NCBI GenBank assembly: GCA_006176705.1
Contig: QRFJ01002478.1
Span: forward strand, 36,703 to 100,702
DNA from: Cocos nucifera
Lineage: Eukaryota > Streptophyta > Magnoliopsida > Arecales > Arecaceae
DNA: 64,000 bases
Direction: 5' to 3'
This document shows, piece after piece, positions 24,130 through 36,010 of the stretch (its first letter is position 1; each line of letters starts with the position of its first letter). A program made the translations under genes and the position numbers. Under the pieces are notes generated by a model. It ran no database searches, was not told where the DNA came from, and worked only from the letters and a program-made list of their open reading frames with translations.

Positions 24130-24945
24130 AAGATGTACATAGAGGAAGTGCTAAAGAGGTTTAGCATGAAAAACTCTAAGAGGGGTTTGGTACCCTTCAG
24201 ACATGGCATTCATCTTTTTAAGAAGATGTGCCCCAGCACACCTGAGGAAATAGAATGCATGAGCAAGATCCCTTATGCTTCAGTAATAGGGAGCCTCATG
24301 TATGCCATGTTATGTACACGACCGGATATAGCCCATGCTGTGAGTGTCAACAGCAGATATCAGTCAAATCTAGATGAAGAACACTGGACTTCTATGAAAT
24401 GTATCCTTAAGTACTTGAGAAGAACTAAGGATATGTTGTTGATCTTTGGTAATGAAGAACTCAAAGTCTAGGGGTATACAGACTCGGATTTTATGTCTGA
24501 TGTAGATGATCGAAAGTCGACATCTGGGAGTCTGTTTATGTGCAATGGTGGAGCTGTCAGTTGAAAAAGTTTCAAGCAGATAGTGATAGCAGATTCTACC
24601 ATGGAAGCAGAATACATTGCTGCATCGGAAGCTGCAAAGGAGGCATTCTGGTACATGAAGTTTGCCTCAGAGATTGGAGTGATGCCATCAGATGTCATTC
24701 CTCTGTACTGCGATGACCATGACGCCATAGTCCTTGCTAAGGAGCCGAGGTCTCACCAGAAATCCAAGCACATCGAGCGGTGATATCACCTTATCCACGA
24801 TTATCTTAAGAAGGGTTACGTCGAGGTCAAGAGAGTCGACTCCACAGACAATTTGGTAGACCCACTTACAAAGCCGTTGGGCCAGCAAAAGATCGAAGCC
24901 CACCTTGAGAAGATGGGACTTAGATTTGTAGCCAATTGACTTTAG
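24130..24945 (+). pseudogene. Element B: RT connection and RNase H
   Basis: Reads YIEEVLKRFSMKNSKRG, GSLMYAMLCTRPDIAHAVSV, then the RNase H domain: GYTDSDFMSDVDDRKSTSG, STMEAEYIAASEAAKEAFWY, LYCDDHDAIVLAKEP and DPLTKPLGQQKIEAHLEKMG. Acidic residues expected in RNase H (TDSD, EAEY, YCDD) are present. Premature stops are TAG 24469, TGA 24562, TGA 24781 and TGA 24937; the natural stop is TAG 24943-24945. Confidence 0.92.
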
Positions 24946-24948
24946 GTC

Positions 24949-24959
24949 AAGTGGGAGTA
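24949..24959 (+). promoter_or_regulatory. Polypurine tract of element B
   Basis: AAGTGGGAGTA directly before the 3' LTR start TGTTAG at 24960. It is the likely primer for plus-strand synthesis. Confidence 0.8.
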
Positions 24960-25968
24960 TGTTAGATATGTGTGCCCTAGAAGCCAGAATTAGCTGACAC
25001 TTGTAATACACTTCTAAGGGCAAAATTATAATTTTAACTATAAATAATAAAATAAATTATTTTCTATCACATAGGTGTATTTAGTGTCTGTGATACATCC
25101 TTTGAGTTAATGGTAATGATAATTCTTATTTTCAAGAGTTGAAAATTTAAGATAAGAATTTTCATTATTTACTCATAAAATGCTCCTGACCATAGGATCA
25201 TCATGAGGATGGTGATTGATCCGAAAGATTAGCGTACAATCACTTCTTTGTAGTAGATGAGTCTTAAGTCTATGGTGTAGAGATGTCGGAGTGAGAGTAT
25301 AGATACTCATTAGAGAACAAGGGCACTGAGCGTGACCACCTCGAGTAGTCATAAGGAAGTCTACCTTCTCGTCGATGACTAACTTGAAGTTGCAGTGGTG
25401 TGTCTGATTCTTTGACCTGAGGTGCATTGGCAGTTCACCTTGAGGGTGTTATAGTTTGACTACACCATGACTCAGTCTCCTAGCCATTCGGAACCCTGAG
25501 GTGTATGTTGGCTATAGCATGTTCATTGTAGAAATTGGATTGCACCAAGATGGAATTTATCTACCTCGATAGAAGAGGAGTAGCCCTATGATAATCATGA
25601 GAATCAAGTCCATAAGCCCATGGCCATGGCAGAGTGTGAAATAATAGAAAGAACTTCTATTAAGGTTTTCACATCGGACTTGAATCGAATGATTAAACAT
25701 ATGATAGAAATTAGGGTTTGACGAGTTCGCCTTAACCCTAATCTGATCGGAGCTCAAGATAGAAGAACTTAATGACACAAGTAGCTGCACCAAGAGGTTC
25801 ATTTTCAGTTTTGATGGATTGCCACCATATACTACTAGGTGTCACTGATGGATTTTGGGAGCACCTAGAATGATTTAGATGATCAATCATTCTAATTGTC
25901 TGAATCAGAAGAGTTCTGATCTATTGAAAGGAGTTTCGATGATGTTGATGATGGAGATCACTACATAT
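24960..25968 (+). repeat. Element B, 3' LTR, truncated (C)
   Basis: Matches the first 1.0 kb of 16831-19117 and then breaks near 25968 where minus-strand element T begins. The rest of the LTR is not found in continuity: the next LTR piece (27069) restarts from LTR position about 384 and belongs to another copy. Confidence 0.88.
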
Positions 25969-27068
25969 CGAAAGGAGTTCTGATCCTCTCAACCTCCACC
26001 TTCAACCCGCTGCTCCCGGTTGGCCAAACTACAGCAATAACAAAGATAGATTTAAGACATATCATGGAATTCTTATGTAGATTTTTGATTTCACCTTATA
26101 CGACTTCTCATTCCCTTCCATGCACCATCAGGCTTTGATACCAATTGTTGGTGCACCACCCTGGCATCACCTCTCCGTGATACCAATTGATGTGCCATGA
26201 TATCACTCAAACGCCAATCATCCTTGGCATCACAAGCCCCGATACCATATTGTGGAAGCTCCTGATCTTTAGCATTGACCTGAAGAAACCTGTGACATTC
26301 TTTATGGGCAGCAAACCATCGATCCTCCACCTGGATCTGTGATGGGGCACCTCCCTCCTTGAGCTTGAGGGAGATGCCCCCTTCTCTAGGGCTTCTTCAA
26401 GAATCCTAGGGTGGCAACTCTAGAGAGAAGATAGGAAGAGAGTTAAGGAAGAAAAGATCTATATTCCATAGCATTATGAAATGCTAACACAACCTATGTA
26501 TTTATACATAGCCATCAAGCCCGACCAAAAAACTCCTTGGCTAACCCAATACATGAAAGTACTCACTAAGCCCATGTACACCTATGTCTTTTATGCGCTA
26601 TTCCACTAGATCTAAACCCGATCCATACATGAATTAGCCTCCTTAAGACCTCTCAAACCAGGCCTTAAGGCCCCTAGGATCAACCTAGACCCTAGCCCAA
26701 AATAGACCCTCACGTAACTCTGCCCGCGCACTGAGCTGGCTTAGTCTCAGCACTGAGCCGACTAAGTTCCACTGGGTTGCTCAATCTGAAACTAAGTTAG
26801 CCTAGCTCTATGCCATGCCAGCAGTCTCAAACGTGCAGCTCTCTATTTTGCCTATGCACTGAGACTTAGCTGACCCAATTTTAGACTGAATCAGTTAACC
26901 TATAGAAAATCTTTTTTTTATAGTTTTGATTTTTCGGCTTTCGTTCCTTGCTTCATCTTGTGTCCCAGATCTCCAAAGCACCAACCAAGCCCTTGGAATC
27001 CCCGGAGCTAATACCCTGACTCCTCGCATGGCCTCCTAAGGCTTGGGAGCACCACAAATTCTCACACA
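25969..27068 (-). mobile_element. Minus-strand copia element T: LTR and leader fragment
   Basis: The minus strand begins TGTGTGAGAATTTG at 27068. An LTR of about 818 bp (27068-26251) ends CTTCCACA, followed by TGGTATCGGGGC, a variant tRNA-iMet primer site. It contains TATAAATA (near 26496-26510, minus). The remaining 26250-25969 is leader with two more primer-like motifs. No pol remains. The LTR shares the motif class and repeats of LTR S (53268-53990). The left edge has a short repeat of GAAAGGAGTT (also at about 25926), which looks like a rearranged junction. Confidence 0.68.
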
Positions 27069-28459
27069 CCTCTCATAGTCATGAGGAAGCCTACCTTCTC
27101 ATCGATGATTGGCTCGAAGCTGCAATAGTGTGTCTGGTTCTTTGATCTGAGCTGCATTGGCAATTCACCTTGAGGATGTTGTACTTTGACTACACCATAA
27201 CTCGGTCTACTAGCCATTCAGAACCCTGAGGTTTATGTTGGCTATAGCATGTTCATTGTAGAAATTGGATTACACCAATAGGGGATCTATCTATCTTGGT
27301 AGATGAGGAGTAGCCCTATGATGATCATGAGAATCAAGTCCATAAGCCCATGGCCATGGCATAGTGAAATAATAGAAAGAGTTTCTATTAGAATTTTCAT
27401 ATTGGACTTGAATTGAATAATTAATTCATATGATGGAAATTAGGGTTTGATGAGATCACCTTAACCCTAATCTAATCGAGGCTTAAGATAGAGGAACTTA
27501 ATCACATAGATAACTGCACCGAGAGATCCGTTTATAGTTCTAATGGGTTGCCACCATATGCTGCTAGGTGTCACTGGTGGATTTTGAGAGTAATTAGAAT
27601 GATTTGGATGATTGATCATACTAGTTGTCTGAATCAAAAAAGTTCTGATCCATCGGATGGTGTTTCGATGATATTGATGATAGAGATCGTGACATATCCT
27701 ATTACCATATGGAACTGAACCTAACTAGATCACATAAATAAGGGTTTGGGTCTGGTTGTCATTAATTGGACCAACCCAGTTCAATTGATTTGAATAAGAT
27801 TCAATTAGGTTCTAGAAAATCATGCAAGCATGCAGTTGAGCCTAATGTTCTCCTTTAACAATCATTAAAGCTTATCTCGACTGAGCCAAATGTATTTGGG
27901 CTCACTTAGGAATCTTTACTTAGTCTGACTGGAGCTTCTCCAGGTCAAAAAAGGATGTCTTAATTTATGAGATAAATTTAAGACAACACTTACCATTTTT
28001 CGTCATCGACTAAATCTTGTCTTCGGACATTGGTCAAATGTTGACCCTGGACACTTAGACATCTACCCATATGTCATGCACCCATAGGAGAGAACCTGGG
28101 GAATTATCCTCCTATGAAAAAGAAGATAGGAAAGGATTGCATGCCTAGGGAGGCGTGCGCCCCATGAGGATAAAATATGAAGTTCCATACAGATGGGACT
28201 TCAGTTGCTTCAGAGAATTAAATTAGGTGGCACCAAGAAGAATTGTTTGACCCAATCTTAGCACCACCTAAGAAGAGTTTTGAGGGTCTCTAATCTGATT
28301 GGATCAGATGATGTCATCCCACCAATTAGATTTAGATCTGATTGCATAAAGAATTATGATTGGCCAGGATGATATGGCACTGCATGGCGCAGCAGGGTCT
28401 ATATAAACCTTGTCTGCACCTAGAGTTCAAGAATTTTGCCTTTAGCCCATGCCACATAG
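27069..28459 (+). repeat. Copia LTR fragment E (first piece of a split 5' LTR)
   Basis: Corresponds to LTR positions about 384-1766 of the B type, with TATATAAA at 28400-28407. The LTR resumes at 42324-42847 after composite element D-H and is followed by a primer site and leader, so E/I is a 5' LTR. Its first 380 bases are missing at the T boundary. The last five bases CATAG (28455-28459) are the target duplication. Confidence 0.85.
28455..28459 (+). repeat. Target site duplication CATAG (left copy)
   Basis: CATAG immediately before the LTR start at 28460, repeated at 42324-42328 after LTR H. Confidence 0.9.
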
Positions 28460-30038
28460 TGTTAGATATGTGTGTCCTAAAAGCCAAAATTGGCTGACAC
28501 TTGTTATACACTTATAAGGGCAAAATTATAATTTTGACTATAAATAATAAAATGAGTTATTTTCTATCATAATTTGTATTTAGTGTCTGTGATACATCCC
28601 TTGAGTTAGTGGTAATGATAATTCTTATTTTCAAGAGTTAAAAATTCAAGACATGAATTTTCATTATTAACTCATAAAATGCTCCCGACCATAGGATCAT
28701 CATGAGGATAGTGATTAATTCGAAAGGTTGGTATACAATTGCTTCTTTATAGTAGATGAGTCTTGAGTCTATAGTGTAGAGACACCGAAATGAGAGTATA
28801 GATACTTGTTAGAGAATGAGGACACTGAGTGTGACCACCTCGAGCAGTCATAAGAAAGTCTACCTTCTCATCGATGACTGGCTCAAAGCTGCAGTGGTGT
28901 GTCTGATTCTTTGACCTGAGGTACATCGGTAGTTTACCTTAAGGGTGTTATAGTATGACTACACCATGACTCGATCTCCTAGCCATTTGGAATCCTGAGG
29001 TGTATGTTGGCTATAGCATGTTCATTATAGGAATTAAATCGCACCAAGAGGGAATCTATCAACCTCAATAGATAAGGAATAGCCCTATGATGATCATGAG
29101 ATCAAGTCCATAAGCCCATGGCCATGGTAGTGTGAAATAATAGAAAGAGTTTCTATTAAGGTTTTCACATCGAACTTGAATCAAATGATTAAATCGTATG
29201 ATAGAAATTAGGATTTGACGAGTTCACCTTAACCCTAATATGATCGGGACTCAAGATAGAAGAACTTAATCACACAGGTAGCTACACCGAGAGGTTCATT
29301 TTTAGTTTTGATGGGTTGCCACCATATACTTCTTGGTGTCACTGATAGATTTTGGAAGCAATTAGAATGATTTGGATGATTAATCATTCTAGTTGTCTAA
29401 ATCAAAAAAGTTCTGATCCATTAAAAGATGTTTCGATGATGTCGATGATAGAGATCGGGACATATCCTATTACCATATAGAACTGAATTTAACTAGACCA
29501 CACAATTAAGGGTTCAGATCTGGATATCATCAGTTGAACTAATCCAGTTCAATTGATTTGAATAAGATTCAATTAGTTTCAAGAAAATCATGCTAGCACA
29601 CGATTGAGCCTAATGTTCTCCTTCAATTATCATTTTAAGTTATCTCGAATGAGCCAAATATATTTGTGCTCACTCAGGTACCTTTACCTAGTCTGACTGA
29701 AACTTATCCAAGTTAGAAAAGGATTATCTTAATTTATAAGATAAATTTGATACAACACTTGCCATTTTTCGTCACCTGCTAATTCTTGTCTTTTGACTTT
29801 GGTCAAACATTGACCTTTGACACTTAGACATTTGCCCATGTGTCATGCACCCATAGGAGATTGATTTTGGACAGTCAACCTACTAAAAGTAGGTGGACCA
29901 GGGGTGCATGCCTAGGGAGGCATGCACCCATGGATAGAGGTGCATGGAGTCCCATATAGATGGGACTCCAGTTACTTCGGGATTTCTACCTAGGTGGTGC
30001 CAAAGATTAGACTTTGACCAGTCTTAGGCACCATCTAA
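28460..30038 (+). repeat. Element D-H, 5' LTR, truncated (D)
   Basis: Begins TGTTAGATATGTGTGTCC and is colinear with LTR H up to 'ccatctaa' (30038), about 1.58 of 2.28 kb. It then joins RT sequence through the shared bases AATAAAGT. By eye, D and H differ by roughly 9% over the first 165 bases. Confidence 0.88.
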
Positions 30039-30440
30039 ATAAAGTCGAAATTGACTCGATGCAACTCAAACCAAGTCTTGACCTTGTTAGATCCACCAGA
30101 AGGTATAGTACCTATTGGGACTAAATGGATCTACTAGAGAAAGATTGGTGTAGATGGGAATGTAGAGATATTCAAATGTAGATTAGTGGCAAAAGGTTAT
30201 AGTCAACGCGAAGTCATTGACTATCAAGATACCTTTTCGCTAGTAGCTATTCTTAAATCCCATCCGATAACATTGCTTACTAATTGCAGGGCTATTTTGA
30301 TTATATAATATGGCAAATAAATATTGAAAAGTGCATTCTTAAATGGATATCTTAGGAAGATATCTTGTATGGAACAGCTGCTAGGTTCGACATCCAGTGA
30401 TGTTTGATCACAAAGTATGCAAGCTGTAAAGGTCCATAAT

Positions 30441-32718
30441 TGTTTAGATATATGTTCTTAGAATCCAGAATTGGCTGACACTTGTAATACACTTCTCGGG
30501 CAAAATTGTAATTTTGACTAAAAATCAATAAATGGGTTATTTTCTATCACAATATGTGTATTTAGTGTCTGTGATACATCCTTTGAGTTAATGGTAATGA
30601 TAATTCATATTTTCAAGAGTTGAAAATTTAAGACATGAATATCATTATTAACTCATAAATTGCTCCTGACCATAGGATCAATCATGAGGATGGTAATTGA
30701 TCCGAAGGTTGGTGTACAATTGCTTCTCTTTAGTAGATGAGTCTTGAGTTATGGTGTGGAGCATCGAAGCGAGAGTAATAGGTACTCGTTAGAAGACGAG
30801 GCACTGAGCGTGACCACCTCGAGTAGTCATTAGGGAGTCTACCTTCTCGTCAATGACTGACTCGATGCTGCAGTAGTGTGCCTGGTTCTTTGACCTGAGA
30901 TGCATCGACAGTTCACCTTGAGGTGGTGTTAATAGTTTGAGTACACATTACTCGGTCTCCTAGCCATATGGAACCTGAGGTGTATGTTGGCTATGACATG
31001 TTCATTGTAGGAACTGGATTGCATCAAGATGGAATCTATCTACCCGGTGGTAGAGGAGTAGCGCTATGATGATCATGAGAATCAAGTCCAGAAATCCATG
31101 GCCATGGTAGAGTGAAATAATAGAAAGAGTTTCTATTTAGATTTTCACATTGGACTTGAATCGAATGATACATCATATGACAGAGACTAGGTTTGCAGAG
31201 TTCACCTAAACCCTAATCTGATCGGGGCTCAAGATAGAAGAACTAAATACATAGGTAGCTGCACCAAGAGGTTCGCATTTCAGCTCTGATGGGTTGCCAC
31301 CATATACTGCTAGATGTCACTGGTGATTTGGGAGCAATTAGAATGATTTAGATGATCAATCATTCTAGCTGTTCGAATCAGAAGATTCTTGATCCATCGA
31401 AAGGAGTTTTCGATGATGTCGATGTAGAGATCATGACATATCCCATTACCATACAGAACTGAACCTAACTGGGTCACACAAACAATGGGTTTGAATCTGG
31501 TGATCATCAATTGAACTGATCTAGTTCAATTGATCTGAATGAGATTCAGTTAGGTTCAAGGAAAATCGGCTAGCACTCGATTGAACCTAACGTTCTCTTT
31601 TGCTATCATAAATAAGTTGTCCTGTCTGAGCCAGGAGTTTGTGCTCAACAGAGGCCTTCATATGGTCTGACAGGAGGTTGTCCACAGAAAAGGTTGTCTT
31701 ATTTTGTAGACACTACCTGCCATTTTTGGTCATCTGTCATTTCTTGTTCTTTGACTTTGGTCAAAAGTCTACCTTTGACTGGGTCAAACATTGACCATTG
31801 ACACTTTGACTTTTGACCACATGTCATGCACCTATTGGAGAGCTGGTGGGGGCCTATCCCCTGCCAAGAACCTAGCAAGGAGAAGGGCGCATGCCAACCC
31901 TAGGCGGTGTGCCGCAAGTTGGAGGTGCCTAGAGTCCTTGTTGACAAGGACTCCATCTCCTTTTGGGATTCCAATTAGAGTTCTTCAAGAACCCAACATT
32001 TGACTAGTCTTAGGCACCCTCTAAGGAGGAATCCAGGGGTCTCTATTCCCACCAATCAGATTTAGATCTGATTTCACAAAGGGTTGTGATTGGTTGGGAG
32101 GAAGAGGAGTTGGATCACGCTTAGTCTATAAAAGAGAACCCTGCGCCCAACTCAAGATTCGAAGCAATTCAATTGAGAAACCCACGCCCCAAGGCTGCCT
32201 CTCCCCTCCTTCTCCATGCATAGTCTCTTCTCCCCTTGCTCTCCACGTCCAAAAGAAGTTTTGGACCTTGCGTTGGTGCGATTCAGATCAAAAAAGGCGA
32301 TCAAAAGCAAGAAGGCTGCACTGCTGTAAAGGACGACTGCAGATCTTCAAAAGTAGTTTTGAAGATCCTCCAAATCAGATCCAGATCTAATTTTTGGAAG
32401 GTGTGATAGAGAAGAAGAGGATCTCTAGAATCCAACCTGAAGTGGATATTGGATAGAGGCCAGGCGCTTGCGTGGCTAAGATCCAAACCTTCCACTGCAA
32501 ATAAGGATCATCAACAGGGTAATAGGATTACCCCAAGATCAGGTAAATTAAATTAAATTTAATTTATCTTTTAATATTTATTTTATTAAAATAATAAGAA
32601 TCAGATCTGAAACATATCAAGATCTGATTAGGATCAAGAGAAAAAATTTTGAAAATATATCTCTTTGATCTGATCAGATCTGAATGAACCTAGACCGAGA
32701 AATTAGGATTTTTCCTCA
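30441..32718 (+). repeat. LTR F (duplicate of solo LTR G)
   Basis: Starts TGTTTAGATATATG and ends TTTCCTCA. It sits at the same position in RT as G and has the same TATA region (32127-32133). It differs from G mainly by short indels. Confidence 0.88.
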
Positions 32719-33828
32719 CATATATGGACTTAAGCAAGCATCTTGGAGATAGAATACTCATTTTAATGATGTGATCAAATTATTTGGATTTCATCAAAAT
32801 GAGGAGGAAGCATGTTCTTCAAAAAGATCAGTGGGAGTGCTACTGTCCTCCTCGTATTACGTGAATGAATCCTCCTTATGGGAATGACATTCCCATGTTG
32901 ATCCAGTTAAAATATGGTTATCCAAAGAATTCTCCATGAAAGACCTAGGAGAAGCATCCTATATTCTGAAATTAAGGTCTTAGAGATAGACCGAATAGGA
33001 TGCTAGGACTTTCATAGAAGATGTACATAGAGAAAGTGCTAAAGAGGTTTAGCATGAAAACTCTAAGAAGAATTTGGTACCTTTTAGACATGGCATTTCT
33101 TTTCAAGAAGATGTGACCAGCACACCTGAGGAAATAGACAGCATGAGCAAGATCTTATGCTTCAGAATAGGGAGCCTCATGTATGCCATGTTATGTACAC
33201 AACCGATATAGCCCATGCTGTGAGTGTCAACGAGCAGATATCAGTCATCAGGTGAAGAACACTAGACTTCTGTAAATGTATCCTTAAGTACTTAAAAAAG
33301 AACTAAGGATATGTTGTTGATTTTTGGTAATAGAGAACTCCAAGTCTAGGGGTATACAAACTCGATTTTATGTCGATGTAGATGATGAAAGTCGACATCT
33401 GGGAGTCTGTTTGTGTTATATGTGGTGCTGTCAGTTGAAAAGAGTTTCAAGCAGATAATGATAGCAGATTCCACATGGAAGCAGAATACATTGCTGCATC
33501 GAAGCTGCGAAGGAGGCATTCTAGTAATAAGAATTTGCCTACAGAGATTGGAGTTGATGCCATCAAATGTCATTTCTCTATACTGCGACAACAATAGGCC
33601 ATAGTCCTTGCTAAGGAGCCGAGGTCTCACCAAAAATCTCAAGCAATTGAGCGGTGATACCACCTCATCCGTATACCTTGAGAAGGATTACGTCGAGGTT
33701 AAAAAGAGTCGACTCCATAGATAATGCGGTAGACCCACTTACAAAGCCATTGGGTCAGTAGAAGATTGAAGCCCGCATTGAAATATGGACTTAGATTTTA
33801 AGCCAATTTGTTTAGGTCAAGTGGAAGT
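32719..33828 (+). pseudogene. RT C-terminal part and RNase H, indel-rich copy
   Basis: Matches 38907-40041: it resumes at the Tyr-Gly-Leu-Lys motif of RT and ends with the RNase H tail and purine tract. Frames change every few dozen codons because of single-base indels, and the YVDD region is garbled (near 32862-32875). Confidence 0.85.
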
Positions 33829-34630
33829 TCTTAATTACAATATCTAACTAAAAATTTTGACTCTCTATAGGAAAATATCTACATCCAACCCACTAGCACG
33901 TATCCTGGACACCCATAGATTGATCGGATCCAATTATAAGGATTGGCTTTGGAACTTCAAAATCATTTTGGATTCCAAGAAGATAACTCATGTATTAGAT
34001 CAGGATCCTTCCATCTTACCAGCTCATCCATCCGCTGAACAGAGAGCATCTCTTAATAAGTAGATGGACGAAGATAACAAGGCCAGATACTATATGTTGG
34101 TTATCTGATGAGCTTCAGTGCCAGCATGAAGATGTCAGGACTGTCCGCCAAATGTTGGCTCACCTATAAGAGATGTTAGGTGAACAAAGTCGCATAGCCA
34201 AGTATTAAGTCACTAAATGACTATTCAAGGTTAAAATGCGTGATGGGTAGTCAGTCCAAGATCATTGTCTGATGATGATCAAGAATTTGGAAGAGCATGA
34301 GAAGCTCAGGTGAAGTTGGACCTGGATCTACTGAATGATAAAATTCTACAATCTTTAACTGATGCATATGGATAGTTCATCATAAACTACCATATGCATA
34401 AACTTCAAAATTCCCTGGCTGAGCTTATGAATATGCTGGTTACTACTGAGCTTTCTATGAAAGGTCCTAAAGGCTCAGTGCTTGCTATGGAATGGAATTC
34501 TTCCAATAGAAAGTATTTTGAAAAGAAGAAGTCTATGAAAAAGCAGAAGGTGGAAGGAGGAAAGAAGAAGGCAAAGCTGAAGAAGAAGGTTACTGATAAA
34601 GAAAAGTATTTTCATTGCAAGTCCTTCTAG
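33829..34630 (+). pseudogene. Element D-H: copia gag, zinc knuckle deleted
   Basis: Homologous to B gag: STSNPLARILDTHRLIGSNY and DWLWNFKIILDSKKITHVLD (33857-34063), then NSLAELMNMLVTTELSMKGP (34394 on). As in B, the N-terminal frame opens at TTG (33857-33859), not ATG. There are stops and frame changes between 34063 and 34394. At about 34620 some 80 bases present in B are gone, which removes the CCHC zinc knuckle and shifts the frame into protease. Confidence 0.88.
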
Positions 34631-35072
34631 AGGTATGCTCATTATTAAGTCTAACCTTACTATTTTTTCTACATCCAGTTGGGTGCTTGACTCTAGTTCT
34701 AGTGCTCATTTGTGCACTTCCATGCAGGGTCTTGAGGATAACAGAATGCTGAGGGATGGCGAGATAATCCTACGCGTCGAAAATAAAGCAGGAGTTGCTA
34801 CTGTAGCCATGGGAACATACCCTCTTCGACTACCATCTGGTTTAGAATTAGTATTAAAAGATTGTTATTATGTGCCTGCAGCAAGCAGGAATTTGATTTT
34901 TATTTCATGCCTAGCATTAGAAGGCTATGTAATTAGTTTTCTTAAGGACCATTGTAACATTCTTTATGAAAGAAATAAAATTATAAGTAGTTTTCTTATT
35001 AACGGTCTTTACCAGTTACATATTGATGTATCTATTTTTAATATTGAGCAAAATGTGAATGCCATGAAATAA
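34631..35072 (+). pseudogene. Element D-H: copia aspartic protease
   Basis: Open frame 34635-35072 with SSWVLDSSSSAHLCTSMQGL; catalytic Asp is present and Gly is replaced by Ser, as in B. It continues LRDGEIILRVENKAG and LKDCYYVPAASRNLIFISCL. It ends at TAA in the linker to integrase. Confidence 0.9.
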
Positions 35073-36010
35073 CCTAGGGATAGTCCAAACGATAGGTATC
35101 TATGGTACCTAAGACTAGGTCATATAGCAGAAGATAGGATTAACAAATTAGAGAAAATTGGACTATTGAGTTCGTTGACTTTCGAGTCATATCAAATTTA
35201 TGAATCTTGTCTTCATGGCAAAATGACTAAGCTCCCTTTTGTAGGACATGGGGAAAGGGCCATGGATCTTCTTGCCCTAGTACATACTGATGTATGTGGC
35301 CCATTTGATGTACCGACTAGAGGTAACTTTGTCTACTTCATAACCTTTACTGATAATTTATCTAGGTATGGATATGTATATCTTATGAGACATAAGTCTG
35401 AAGCTTTTGAAAAGTTTAAAGAATTCAGACGTGAAGTAGAAAAGCAAACTAAAAAACTCATTAAGGTTCTTCCATCAGATCAAGAAGGTAAATACCTTAG
35501 TCAGAAGTTCCTGAACTATCTCAAGAAAAATGGCATAGTCTCTTAATGGACTCCACCTGGAATACCTCAACTCAATGGAATTTCAGAATGGAGGAACCAG
35601 ACCCTATTAGATATGGTCCGATCCATGATGAGCTTCATAGACCTTCCTAATTTTCTTTAGGGATATAGTTTGTTAACTACAATATACTTACTGAATAGGG
35701 TTTCTTCTAAAATTGTTCCTACCACATCGTATGAGATATGGCATGGTAAGAAACCAAATCTGAGTTATCTCAAAATTTGGGGTTGTCCAGCTTATGTCAA
35801 AAGACAACAAGTGGATAAGTTTGACTTTAGATTCTTTAGAGCTCGATTTATAGGATATCCTAAAGAATCATTAGGATATTTTTTCTACATTCTAGAAGAT
35901 CATAATGTAATTATGAGCTGACATGCCATCTTTCTTAAAAAATAGTTTATTCAAGATAGCGGCATTGGAAAGTAGATCAAGCTCGAGGAGAAAGTCTCAC
36001 AAGAGCAACG
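35073..36010 (+). pseudogene. Element D-H: integrase
   Basis: Contains LRLGHIAEDRINKLEK, CLHGKMTKLPF and HTDVCGPFDVPTRGN with the first catalytic Asp. The second acidic site reads PSDQEGKYL, so Asp is kept here unlike in B, and the third reads GISEWRNQ, with Glu kept. It is broken by TAA at 35544-35546 and by stops near 35659 and 35920. Confidence 0.9.

Larger units (their letters stand above)
16831..25968 (+). mobile_element. Copia element B, full-length except truncated 3' LTR
   Basis: The element has a 5' LTR (16831-19117), primer site, long leader, single-frame gag-pol (20974-24945), polypurine tract and the first 1.0 kb of the 3' LTR. Domain order GAG-PR-INT-RT-RNaseH defines Ty1/copia. 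It is most like plant Tork/Angela-type elements, though lineage needs a tree. It is inserted in M at 16830/16831. The matching target duplication on the right is lost with the LTR end. Confidence 0.93.
30037..33828 (+). repeat. Indel-rich duplicate of 36233-40043
   Basis: Colinear with 36233-40043, including an LTR inserted at exactly the same RT site (30441-32718 against 36628-38906). It is therefore a copy of the same locus, not an independent element. Differences are mostly one- to two-base insertions and deletions, unlike the substitution-type decay of neighbouring elements. It fuses with gag at 33828 through the shared bases GAAGTT. It is either a tandem duplication or an assembly gap fill from raw long reads. 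Confidence 0.85.
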
